Assembly (NCBI GenBank): GCA_902798705.1
Contig: CADBXS010000022.1
Location: 30,544-78,893 of the forward strand
Length of the DNA: 48,350 bases
Direction of reading: 5' to 3'
Source of the DNA: an uncultured Bacteroidales bacterium
Lineage (GTDB): Bacteria > Bacteroidota > Bacteroidia > Bacteroidales > Bacteroidaceae
The translations under genes were made by a program, and so were the position numbers. The notes under the pieces were generated by a model. The model was not told the origin of the DNA. It saw only the letters and a program-made list of their open reading frames with translations, and did no database searches. Positions 1-7,754 of this stretch are shown here, piece by piece. Position 1 is the first letter of the stretch; every line of letters starts with the position of its first letter.

Positions 1-3
1 AAA

Positions 4-36
4 GAAGCCCCCAGCACCAATCGCGCTGGGAGCTTC
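4..36 (-). terminator. Terminator of the 1237-aa secreted protein gene
   Basis: Inverted repeat GAAGCCCCCAGC / GCTGGGAGCTTC around a 9-nt loop, 36 bp beyond the stop codon of the minus-strand gene. On the minus strand the stem is followed by TTT. Seen directly; the terminator role is inferred. Confidence 0.7.
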
Positions 37-71
37 CCTAATCAAATGTTTCCGTAATCTTCAGCTGTCGA

Positions 72-3000
72 TTACTTCACGAGAATCTTCTGTACTCTTC
101 CGTTGCTCATGCGAACAATGTTAATACCCTTCTGGAGAGTGTTGACACGAGTACCAGAAACAGTGAAGATCTGCATCATCTGACCCTCAGCAGTCGTAAT
201 TGACTCAATTGCAGAAGCATCAGCACTTGCATCGCGAGAACTGTTCTCACCGAAGTAGGTAAGCTTGAAGTCATCCACGATTGTCCAGTTGCCACCAGGA
301 GTAGCTGCAGGAGCATCGCGCTTCACACCAATGCGGAGTTTCTTGTCTTCACCTACCTTGAGAATCACCTTCACATTGTAAGGATAATACTCGTTGCCTT
401 GCTCGTCGTAGTAAGGAGTGTGGAAGTAAGTGTCGCAAGCAAGCATGGTGTTTGGAATGTAGTGGTCAGCGTTTTCACCAACTGTTGATTCACTTTCCAC
501 ACCGTAAGGAGTCTCAACAACACCAGCGGATGCGTGAGGAAGTGGGTTAGAGAATGTACCTTCGCTCGTAGTTGCATAGAGGAATGCAGTGAGGGTTGGG
601 TCAACATAGTTAGGGTCAGCAGCCAACTCTTCCTGTGCTGCGAGGTAAGCAGCGTAGTCGTCAGCAGCCTGACCGGAACGATGCATACCGTTCACAGAGA
701 GTTCATAAGTACCAGCAGGAACAAGAACGTCCTGATAAGTGTCGAATGTCATCTGATAACGCTCAGCAAGAGGAGCTGTTGTACCACCAGCACCGAAGCT
801 TGAACCTTGCCATCCTTCGTATGTGATATTGTCGAATGTAGGGTTGATGATGACAGAAGTGTAGTCGAGAGGATTGTCGTCAGAAGCCTCGCCGTTAGGC
901 ATCTTCAGATCAACAGTCAGTTCCTCTGCCTTAGTTGTGAGGGCAACGAGTTCCTCAGTAGTGAGGTCAGCATAGTTGTTGAAAGATTCTTCTTCCTCAG
1001 AGAATTTCTCGAGAGCTTCGAGGTTAGCCTCAGGAGCACTTGCAGCCTCCATGAGAGCATCGTAAGCCACCTTGTATGCATCGTAAGCAGCCTTGTTTGC
1101 CTTAGCTGCTGTGAGAGCATTGTTCGTTGCTTGGAGAGCATTCCAAAGTGCATCAGCATCTGTACTGCCAATGATGCCCTGAGCCATGTCGAGCACCTGA
1201 GTAGCCTCGTCAACAGCTGGCTGAGTCATGTCCGAACTGTTTTCGTTCAAGTAGTTTTCAAGTTCTGCAACGTAAGTAGGGAGAATTTCGTTGATAGCGT
1301 CTGCATCCTTACCAACGTAAGTGAGCTTGAATCCAGAGAAGAGGAACCAGTGAACTTTCTGTCCATCGGAAGTGATACCGATCTTCATGTCTTCACCATC
1401 ACCAACGAGTCCGTAAGTAGCAACATTGTAACGACCTGCGCGGAATGCGTATGCAGCACCAACCATACAGTTAGGAACCCAACCCGAAACTGCCTCGCCA
1501 GCAGCATTGTAACCAGTTGCCTCGTAGTCATAACCAGTTGTCCAAGTGTTGGATGGCCAATAAGGTTCGTCGGTCATGTCGAGATAGCAGTTCACGTGGT
1601 CAACAGCTTGGTCTGCTGGCATCACGTCGTTCATGATGTTCTGAATCGTTGAACGGAAGTTGTTCATGTAGAGCCAGCAGTTGATGTCCTCAGTACCGTC
1701 GTAAGAACCATTTCCTGCAGGGCGAACGAATGCATGAGTCTCAATCTTGTAGATACCAGCTGGAGCACCCTTCACAACCTGATAGAAATCAACAGTTGAT
1801 TCATAGCGCTCTGCACACATGTAGTCATCCAAACCACCAAGGGCAGCCGAACCCGTCCAGCCATTCAAAGAGTAATTACCTGTGTTACTACCGAATGCAG
1901 GGTTGGTGAGCATGTCGGTGCAGTCTGTTCCAGGAACGAGGCTGTGAGCAACAGCAGAAGAATAGAGAGAATCAACCGTTGAGATGTAAGCGTTGATTTC
2001 CTCTGTGTTCAGAGGATATTCGCCATTCTCCATCTTCTCCTGGAGAACGAGAGCGATTGGAGTTGGGTATTCAGGATGTTCGTCGATGAAGTCCTGACCA
2101 TCCTCCTCATTGTCAATCTGCATGAAGTCGGAGAATGCATCCCACTCTTCACCAGCAAGAGATGTGTGAGAGTCGAGGTTTGCTTCCCATTCCTCAATCT
2201 TCCTTGCAATGGTCTCGTAAGCAGCTATGTTCTCATTCACCACCTTCTCTGCAGCGTCTGCAGCAGCAGCGGCAGCCTTGATGTCTTCCTTAGAAGTAGC
2301 AGCTTCGAATGCATCAACAGCAGCGTTGTAAGCCTCAATCAGAGCAGCCTGAGCAGCTACGTCGTCACCCATCTTCTCGTAGGTGTAACCCATCTTGTAG
2401 AGCTTCAAAGCATTCTCTTCGCAGTTCTCGTTACCGTAGTAAGTGAGACTTGTGTTCTTGAACGCAAGCCAGTTGAAGTTAGCATTCTTGATTTCGAAAC
2501 CGAGTTCCACATCGCCTGGCTCAGTCAGGATAGAGATGATGGTAAAGTAGTTCTTCGACCAGAGCACACTCTTGCTACCAGAATAGTAGAGAGGTACTTC
2601 CTCCTGAAGGTTGATGCTGTCCTTACCGAAGAACATGTGGATGCCTTCAAACGACTTCAGCTGTTCTGCCTCGCTATAAACACGAGCATCCACGGTGAAC
2701 TTGTAGAGACCAGGAGCCATACTTGGGAGCTTCTGATAAATCTTCTGGTCGGAAAGGAGGCCGCCCGAACCAGTCCAGTGCTCAATGAATGGAGTAGTCA
2801 TGTCGGTACCGTCACCAGGAGCTTCAGTTGACCAAGTGTTGGTAGAGTGAGAACCTGTTGAACCAGTACCCGTGAACTCCTGAGTCCAAGGAGCAACAGA
2901 AGAACCGTCACCAATTTCACTTGTCAAGTCGAGAGGCTCGTCGAACGATGCAAGGGAAGCCTTGTAGTTCACTATGATAGCTGTCACCTGTCCCTCTGCA

Positions 3001-3785
3001 TCAATAAGTTGTTCTGCAGTAGATGCTGTGTTGTTATAGACAGCCTCTGGAGCAGAGAAGTCGAGGAACGAATACTCAGCCTTTGCTGCATCGAGAGTTG
3101 CCTTCAGCGACAAGGCAGCTTGATAAGCAGCTACCTTTGGCTGGAATGCCTCATACTCTTCAGGAGAGAGGAACACCCACTCGTCATAGAATGCGCCTTC
3201 GAACACTGGCTGGTCTTCCAAAATCTCTTCACCCGACTCGTCATTATAGACTAAACTGCTGTCGTAGATGTAAAGACGAGTGTCACCAGGATTCTTCCTG
3301 ACTACTTCACCCACACCCCAATAACCTGCAGTCGCCGAAGTGATGGTGTTATTCTTGAACTTGTAAGAATTGCCCTGCTTCTCAACAATCCAGCCGTCAG
3401 TGCCTGGATAAGCTTCAGTTGTGAAAGCATCAGGAGCATCTACCCACATAGCCTCCCAAGAATTGCATGAAACGAAGAGCCATGCCTTCTTGGTAACAGA
3501 AGGCCAGCAACCAATGTTCCATGTTCCGAGCGGAACAGTCTTTTCCTCATCCTCAAAGGCCTGAGCCATGCGGATGGAATCACCGAAAACTGCAACGGAT
3601 GCACGAGTGTTGTAGTCGTTTGCACCAGCCAAGAAGCCACCAGCTCCTGTGTTGTAGAGGAACTGAATCGTTGCTCCGTCATCAACCATGTCCTGCGTAT
3701 TTGATGGTACAGGCTTGGTCCACTGAGCGAACACCGTAGCCGACATCATCAATGCAGCACCAAGAAGTAAAAATTTTTGCTTCAT
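72..3785 (-). CDS. Large secreted modular protein: jelly-roll modules and helical spacers, T9SS-type tail
   Basis: 1237 aa with a signal peptide (MKQKF...SATVFA-Q). At least three beta-rich modules (roughly residues 290-455, 625-835 and 975-1185) each end in an F-x-L-T-Y-x-G signature (SLTYYG, FKLTYVG, FKLTYFG). They are separated by Ala/Glu-rich helical stretches resembling FIVAR-type spacers. Modules two and three open with a conserved 'NP.F......GW' and continue with 'ERY...FD.YQ.V...AG.Y'. The same module occurs in the gene at 36195-39410, so the two are paralogues. The last ~45 residues (IESITTAEGQ ... GRVQKILVK) match the short C-terminal sorting-type tail on other secreted proteins here. 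Probably surface-exposed or secreted; the jelly-roll form suggests carbohydrate binding, but no catalytic motif is visible. It is transcribed away from the barrel gene from a promoter near 3870. Confidence 0.85.
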   Translation of the reverse strand: MKQKFLLLGAALMMSATVFAQWTKPVPSNTQDMVDDGATIQFLYNTGAGGFLAGANDYNTRASVAVFGDSIRMAQAFEDEEKTVPLGTWNIGCWPSVTKKAWLFVSCNSWEAMWVDAPDAFTTEAYPGTDGWIVEKQGNSYKFKNNTITSATAGYWGVGEVVRKNPGDTRLYIYDSSLVYNDESGEEILEDQPVFEGAFYDEWVFLSPEEYEAFQPKVAAYQAALSLKATLDAAKAEYSFLDFSAPEAVYNNTASTAEQLIDAEGQVTAIIVNYKASLASFDEPLDLTSEIGDGSSVAPWTQEFTGTGSTGSHSTNTWSTEAPGDGTDMTTPFIEHWTGSGGLLSDQKIYQKLPSMAPGLYKFTVDARVYSEAEQLKSFEGIHMFFGKDSINLQEEVPLYYSGSKSVLWSKNYFTIISILTEPGDVELGFEIKNANFNWLAFKNTSLTYYGNENCEENALKLYKMGYTYEKMGDDVAAQAALIEAYNAAVDAFEAATSKEDIKAAAAAADAAEKVVNENIAAYETIARKIEEWEANLDSHTSLAGEEWDAFSDFMQIDNEEDGQDFIDEHPEYPTPIALVLQEKMENGEYPLNTEEINAYISTVDSLYSSAVAHSLVPGTDCTDMLTNPAFGSNTGNYSLNGWTGSAALGGLDDYMCAERYESTVDFYQVVKGAPAGIYKIETHAFVRPAGNGSYDGTEDINCWLYMNNFRSTIQNIMNDVMPADQAVDHVNCYLDMTDEPYWPSNTWTTGYDYEATGYNAAGEAVSGWVPNCMVGAAYAFRAGRYNVATYGLVGDGEDMKIGITSDGQKVHWFLFSGFKLTYVGKDADAINEILPTYVAELENYLNENSSDMTQPAVDEATQVLDMAQGIIGSTDADALWNALQATNNALTAAKANKAAYDAYKVAYDALMEAASAPEANLEALEKFSEEEESFNNYADLTTEELVALTTKAEELTVDLKMPNGEASDDNPLDYTSVIINPTFDNITYEGWQGSSFGAGGTTAPLAERYQMTFDTYQDVLVPAGTYELSVNGMHRSGQAADDYAAYLAAQEELAADPNYVDPTLTAFLYATTSEGTFSNPLPHASAGVVETPYGVESESTVGENADHYIPNTMLACDTYFHTPYYDEQGNEYYPYNVKVILKVGEDKKLRIGVKRDAPAATPGGNWTIVDDFKLTYFGENSSRDASADASAIESITTAEGQMMQIFTVSGTRVNTLQKGINIVRMSNGRVQKILVK

Positions 3786-3864
3786 AATGTTTGAAATTAA
3801 GTTAGTTAAGAAATAATATGAATAAAATCAATTGTTAGACAATTCTGTTAGATAATATCGGACG

Positions 3865-3872
3865 CAAATATA
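3865..3872 (-). promoter_or_regulatory. Promoter -7 box (TATATTTG) for the 1237-aa gene
   Basis: TATATTTG on the minus strand fits the Bacteroidetes -7 consensus TAnnTTTG. A TTTG on the same strand at 3889-3892 could be the -33 element, but the 16-bp gap is shorter than the usual 19-21. It lies 80 bp upstream of the start. The 451-bp divergent gap 3786-4236 otherwise holds AT-rich sequence and the plus-strand promoter. Confidence 0.55.
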
Positions 3873-4099
3873 TGAAAATTATAATAAACAAAGAAAGCGA
3901 AACGACATTTTTCATCCTTCTTCCCGTAAATTTAACAAAAAACGCCTATTTTACACCTTATTTTTATATATCTATATTGTATTTCACACACCCATCCGCT
4001 TAATAACAACTACCATTGCGAACACAGAGATGAGTAACGATTTCCACCTTAATGATGAAAATTTTTAAGTAAAAAACACATATTCAAAATATTTTTCCA

Positions 4100-4107
4100 T
4101 AACTTTG
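4100..4107 (+). promoter_or_regulatory. Promoter -7 box (TAACTTTG) with structured leader for the barrel gene
   Basis: TAACTTTGC matches the Bacteroidetes -7 consensus. No good TTTG is seen at -33. The implied ~120-nt leader begins with an imperfect hairpin (TTCGAAAATGG ... CCATATTTTTCGAA, about 4110-4142). Confidence 0.5.
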
Positions 4108-4236
4108 CATTCGAAAATGGTGTTTATGCCATATTTTTCGAAACGATTGAAGCCTATTCACAACATTTTTCTATGTGGAAAAGCACAATTCTGTTTCAAA
4201 CCATTTTATGCGTTTAACAAATAAAATAAAAATACA

Positions 4237-4767
4237 ATGAAAAAGTTTCTGTTTTTTCTTGCTTGTTTCCTTACTATTTCTGTAGCCAGCCAAGCTCAGA
4301 ATTTAGAGTATAAAAGCAATATCTATCTGGAAGGTTCTGCTGGATTCGGTTTAACATTTACTTCAAAATATGATAACTGTCTTTCCGCATCCTTTGCAGT
4401 TGGTACATTCGTTAAGAAAAATGCAGCTATTGCATTGTCTGTGTCCTACCATCGCTTGTTTAACAGCAACCGAACCTCAAACTTGATTTCCATTGGACCT
4501 AAATTCATGCACCGTATTTATTCAAGCGAACATTTTGATGCGTTTCTCGGAGCTGGTGCAGACGTTGGTTTCGGTTCCAAAAACAGCACCAAATTCATTC
4601 AGGCTTTTGGTGAACCAAACATCAGTGCCGAACTCGATTACAAAGTAGGTAAGTTGTCTATTGGACTCGTTCCAGAATACCGCCTGTGCCTGCCAATCAA
4701 CTACACAAATCATAACGACCATTTCAAGATCTTGTCAGCATTATTGAGAATCAGATACGCTTTTTAA
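4237..4767 (+). CDS. Small outer-membrane beta-barrel protein
   Basis: 176 aa with a clear signal peptide (MKKFLFFLACFLTISVASQA-Q). It then has alternating hydrophobic/polar strands, Gly/aromatic-rich turns and a C-terminal strand ending in Phe (LLRIRYAF), the usual signature of a barrel inserted by BamA. Size and pattern fit an 8-strand OMP (OmpX/OmpW-like or the Bacteroidetes 'outer membrane beta-barrel' family). Codons are more A/T-ending than in the neighbouring metabolic genes. It stands alone, with its own promoter at 4100 and terminator at 4833. The specific function is unknown. Confidence 0.8.
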   Translation: MKKFLFFLACFLTISVASQAQNLEYKSNIYLEGSAGFGLTFTSKYDNCLSASFAVGTFVKKNAAIALSVSYHRLFNSNRTSNLISIGPKFMHRIYSSEHFDAFLGAGADVGFGSKNSTKFIQAFGEPNISAELDYKVGKLSIGLVPEYRLCLPINYTNHNDHFKILSALLRIRYAF

Positions 4768-4832
4768 CGTGCAATCTCCCAATAAAGTTTTTTACTCAGG
4801 AGTATCAAATTTACAGACAATCTCCCCCATAC

Positions 4833-4862
4833 AATCAGCTCGCACCACCATGCGGGCTGATT
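4833..4862 (+). terminator. Terminator after the barrel gene
   Basis: Stem AATCAGCtCGCA / TGCGgGCTGATT with a short loop, followed by TTTTCG, 65 bp after the stop codon. It directly precedes the 22-bp-period array that begins at 4872. Confidence 0.7.
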
Positions 4863-4871
4863 TTCGTAAAG

Positions 4872-5113
4872 GGCCATAGTGGATTATCAGAAGCGCATGA
4901 AGGGATTTACTGAGACACTCTTTTGAATCTACTATAGGCGCGAACCTTCGCTATCGCAATGCCGAACGTTCGGCGTTGCGATAGCGAAGGTTCGCCGAAT
5001 CAACGTTGAGCGTTCGGCATTTTAGTTGAATCAAATGAATGATTGGCTTTCGCTGAACTCAAGGTTCAGCACAAACAAAGGAGAGAACCAGTACAATCGA
5101 AGCCTCCCTGTTC
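4872..5113. repeat. 22-bp-period intergenic array, copy 1 (11 units), with 56-bp palindrome
   Basis: Cutting the sequence every 22 bp from 4872 aligns 11 units. Units 1-3 share the GGATTTACTGA word (best in 4894-4915). Units 4-7 share CGAA.GTTCGGC. Units 8-11 carry the inverted flank word (TTGAATCAAATGAATGATT, later CAAAGGAGAGAACCAGT). Inside it, 4940-4995 is a 56-bp palindrome with one mismatched pair (4960/4975). The same three-part plan is at 26091-26332 and 35835-36010. The period is not a multiple of three, so coding is unlikely. This fills most of the 502-bp gap 4768-5269. Confidence 0.75.
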
Positions 5114-5177
5114 GTTATTTCCCAATGCGATTTGGTTTTGATTTCGTAGTCAATCGCAGGAAAACGAAACTAAAGTC

Positions 5178-5209
5178 TTTGGTGGAAACACAAAAAATGT
5201 GTACCTTTG
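5178..5209 (+). promoter_or_regulatory. Promoter of the trpB-like gene
   Basis: TTTG (5178-5181), exactly 20 bp, then TACCTTTG (5202-5209): a full Bacteroidetes -33/-7 pair. Transcription should begin near 5216, leaving a ~54-nt leader. Confidence 0.75.
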
Positions 5210-5269
5210 CACCGAAGCAAAAATCATTTAACTAAAAATCAGTATTAATTAAGTAAAATTCTCACAATC

Positions 5270-6637
5270 ATGAGCAACAGAACGAAACGCTTCATTCTCC
5301 CAGAATCGGAGATTCCTACACAGTGGTACAACATCCAAGCCGACATGGTGAACAAACCTTTACCTCCACTGAACCCAGCAACCAAAGAGCCTCTGAAGCC
5401 AGAGGACCTGTACCCTATCTTTGCAGAAGAGTTAGCACGCCAAGAATTGAACCAGACCGACGCTTGGATTGACATTCCAGAGCAAGTGAGAGAGATGTAT
5501 AAATACTATCGCTCCACACCACTCGTTCGTGCTTATGGATTGGAGGAAGCTCTCGGCACTCCTGCACACATCTACTTCAAGAACGAAAGTGTGAGCCCAG
5601 TGGGTAGCCACAAGCTGAACTCGGCTCTGCCACAGGCTTACTACAACAAGATGCAGGGTGTGACCAACATTACTACAGAAACAGGTGCTGGCCAATGGGG
5701 TGCTGCACTGAGCTATGCTGCCAAGGTATTTGGATTGGAATGCGCTGTTTATCAGGTGAAGATTTCATACGAACAGAAGCCATATCGTCGCAGCATCATG
5801 CAGACCTTCGGTGCACAGGTCACTCCTTCGCCTTCCATGTCAACCCGCGCAGGAAAGGACATCCTGACTAAATATCCAAATCATCAAGGTTCGCTCGGTA
5901 CTGCCATTTCGGAAGCTATCGAACTGGCCATGACTACACCAAACTGTAAATACACACTCGGTTCGGTACTGAGCCACGTTAGTTTGCACCAGTCGATTAT
6001 CGGTCTTGAGGCTGAAAAGCAGATGCAGATGGCTGGCGAATATCCAGACATGGTGATTGCTTGCTTCGGTGGTGGTTCCAACTTCGGTGGTATCGCATTC
6101 CCATTCATGCGCCACACCATCAAGGAAGGAAAGAAGATTGACTTCGTAGCTGCTGAACCAGCATCTTGCCCTAAGCTCACCCGTGGTGTGTTCCAGTACG
6201 ACTTCGGTGATGAAACAGGTTACACGCCACTGCTCCCTATGTTCACACTCGGCCACAACTTCCGTCCAGCTAACATCCACGCAGGTGGTCTGCGCTATCA
6301 CGGAGCAGGTGTCATCGTCAGCCAGTTGCTGAAGGACGGTTTGATGCGTGCCGTTGACATTCCTCAGCTGGAGACCTTCGAGGCTGGTACACTCTTCGCT
6401 CGTGCTGAAGGTATCATCCCAGCTCCAGAGTCCTGCCACGCCATCGCTGCTACCATCCGCGAGGCTCAGAAGTGCAAGGAAACGGGCGAAGAGAAGGTCA
6501 TCCTCTTCAACCTCTCTGGCCACGGACTCATCGACATGACTGCTTACGACCAGTACTTTGCTGGCGGCTTGCAGAACTATGAGCTCACCGATGCCGACGT
6601 ACAGAAGAACATCGACGAACTCGAGAAGATTATCTAA
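5270..6637 (+). CDS. trpB: TrpB2-type tryptophan synthase beta-like PLP enzyme
   Basis: 455 aa. Tryptophan synthase beta chains join indole with L-serine using pyridoxal phosphate. The PLP lysine motif is visible as SPVGSHKLNSA (around residue 113) and the phosphate-binding loop as CFGGGSNFGG (around residue 262). The N-terminal extension and ~450-residue length fit the TrpB2 ('TrpB-like PLP-dependent enzyme') subgroup rather than the ~400-residue TrpB1. No trpA or other trp gene is nearby, as is common for TrpB2, which can act without TrpA. It may salvage free indole; that role is inferred. It has its own promoter, and KduI follows after 69 bp without a clear terminator, so co-transcription is possible. 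Confidence 0.9.
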   Translation: MSNRTKRFILPESEIPTQWYNIQADMVNKPLPPLNPATKEPLKPEDLYPIFAEELARQELNQTDAWIDIPEQVREMYKYYRSTPLVRAYGLEEALGTPAHIYFKNESVSPVGSHKLNSALPQAYYNKMQGVTNITTETGAGQWGAALSYAAKVFGLECAVYQVKISYEQKPYRRSIMQTFGAQVTPSPSMSTRAGKDILTKYPNHQGSLGTAISEAIELAMTTPNCKYTLGSVLSHVSLHQSIIGLEAEKQMQMAGEYPDMVIACFGGGSNFGGIAFPFMRHTIKEGKKIDFVAAEPASCPKLTRGVFQYDFGDETGYTPLLPMFTLGHNFRPANIHAGGLRYHGAGVIVSQLLKDGLMRAVDIPQLETFEAGTLFARAEGIIPAPESCHAIAATIREAQKCKETGEEKVILFNLSGHGLIDMTAYDQYFAGGLQNYELTDADVQKNIDELEKII

Positions 6638-6706
6638 GAAACAGGCAGAAGCCTCCCCCCCTTGAACACTGACTATCAAAACCTTCAAAAAACATAAAAA
6701 ACCAAG

Positions 6707-7549
6707 ATGAAGACTAATTATGAAATCCGCTATGCGGCTCATCCAGAGGACGCAAAGAACTATGACACGAAGCGTCTGCGCCGCGACTTTCTCATTGAGA
6801 AGGTATTCTCTGACGACGAAGTGAATTTGGTTTATTCCATGTACGACCGCATGATTGTGGGTGGAGCAAAACCCGTGAAAGAAGAACTCAAGCTGGAGGC
6901 TATCGACCCTCTGAAGGCTCCTTATTTCACCACTCGCCGCGAGCTGGGTATTTTCAATGTTGGTGGCAAGGGATGCGTGAAAGTAGGTGACGAGGTTTAC
7001 GAACTCGACTACAAGGAGGCTCTCTACATTGGTCGTGGCGACCGCGACGTAGTGTTTGTCAGTGCTGACTCTGAGAAGCCTGCAAAGTTCTACATCAACT
7101 CCACTACTGCTCACAAGGAATATCCAACGAAGAAGGTGACGAAGAAGGATGCCGACATCCTTGCTCTCGGTAGCCTCGAAGGTTCGAACGACCGTGTCAT
7201 CAACCGCATGATTGTGCAGAAGGTGCTCGACTCGTGCCAGCTGCAGATGGGTATGACCGAACTGAAGCCAGGAAGCGTGTGGAACACCATGCCTGCTCAC
7301 GTTCATTCGCGCCGCATGGAGGCATACTTCTATTTCGAAGTACCTGAAGACCAAGCTGTTTGTCACTTCATGGGCGAAATCGAAGAGACTCGCCACATTT
7401 GGATGAAGGGCGACCAGGCTGTGCTCTCGCCAGAATGGTCCATCCACTCGGCTGCTGCCACCAGCAACTACACTTTCATCTGGGGCATGGGCGGTGAGAA
7501 CCAGGACTACGGCGACCAGGACTTCTACCTCATCACTGACTTGAAGTAA
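6707..7549 (+). CDS. kduI: 5-dehydro-4-deoxy-D-glucuronate isomerase
   Basis: 280 aa, the normal length of KduI. This cupin-type enzyme converts 5-keto-4-deoxyuronate to 3-deoxy-D-glycero-2,5-hexodiulosonate, a cytoplasmic step after polysaccharide lyases act on pectin or glycosaminoglycans. The zinc-site residues are present: [16 protein letters not shown] supplies two His and a Glu, and SIHSAAAT the third His. KduD and the lyases normally associated with it are not in the window. The adjacent GH30 gene may target a uronate-containing glycan, but that link rests on proximity alone. The start ATG at 6707 follows an A-rich stretch (ACCAAG). Confidence 0.93.
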   Translation: MKTNYEIRYAAHPEDAKNYDTKRLRRDFLIEKVFSDDEVNLVYSMYDRMIVGGAKPVKEELKLEAIDPLKAPYFTTRRELGIFNVGGKGCVKVGDEVYELDYKEALYIGRGDRDVVFVSADSEKPAKFYINSTTAHKEYPTKKVTKKDADILALGSLEGSNDRVINRMIVQKVLDSCQLQMGMTELKPGSVWNTMPAHVHSRRMEAYFYFEVPEDQAVCHFMGEIEETRHIWMKGDQAVLSPEWSIHSAAATSNYTFIWGMGGENQDYGDQDFYLITDLK

Positions 7550-7560
7550 AGAAGAACCGT

Positions 7561-7614
7561 TCGCGAAGATTCTTCTTCGTGCCAACATCGCGAAGATTCT
7601 TCTTCGTGCCAACA
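7561..7614. repeat. Perfect 27-bp tandem duplication after kduI
   Basis: Two identical 27-bp copies (7561-7587 and 7588-7614). Each contains the self-complementary CGAAGATTCTTCTTCG, which can form a CGAAGA-TTCT-TCTTCG hairpin. Together with the upstream GAAGAA near 7552 it could act as a terminator for kduI. Seen directly; role inferred. Confidence 0.8.
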
Positions 7615-7654
7615 ATCGAAGGCAGAAAAAGCATAAAAAAATTCATGCTCGAAA

Positions 7655-7690
7655 CAAATGATACAAATACAAAAATACTTGTATCATTTG
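7655..7690. promoter_or_regulatory. 12-bp perfect dyad upstream of the GH30 gene (candidate operator)
   Basis: CAAATGATACAA, 12-bp spacer, TTGTATCATTTG: perfect inverted arms (7655-7666 / 7679-7690), 26 bp upstream of the TAGCTTTG -7 box. Position and symmetry suggest a binding site for a dimeric regulator of the GH30 gene. The right arm contains the only TTTG (7687-7690) available as a -33 element. Confidence 0.5.
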
Positions 7691-7716
7691 AGAAAGCGAT
7701 TTATTGAAAAAGGCGT

Positions 7717-7724
7717 TAGCTTTG
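7717..7724 (+). promoter_or_regulatory. Promoter -7 box (TAGCTTTG) of the GH30 gene
   Basis: TAGCTTTGC matches TAnnTTTG. The expected transcription start (about 7731) lies downstream of the in-frame TTG at 7704, which rules that TTG out and supports the ATG at 7755. Confidence 0.65.
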
Positions 7725-7754
7725 CATCACAAATTCAATAAACGCAAACGAGAT

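Noticed and set aside
5026-5235. 69-codon ORF upstream of the trpB-like gene
   Set aside because: Its 5' part is the 22-bp array and its 3' part covers the trpB promoter.
5840-7615. 591-codon minus-strand open frame opposite trpB and kduI
   Set aside because: Antisense shadow of two conserved enzymes; no recognisable domain, and its 5' end lies in the 27-bp tandem repeat.
7704-7754. Upstream TTG start for the GH30 gene
   Set aside because: It lies upstream of the expected transcription start (-7 box at 7717-7724) and would put a basic stretch before the signal peptide.
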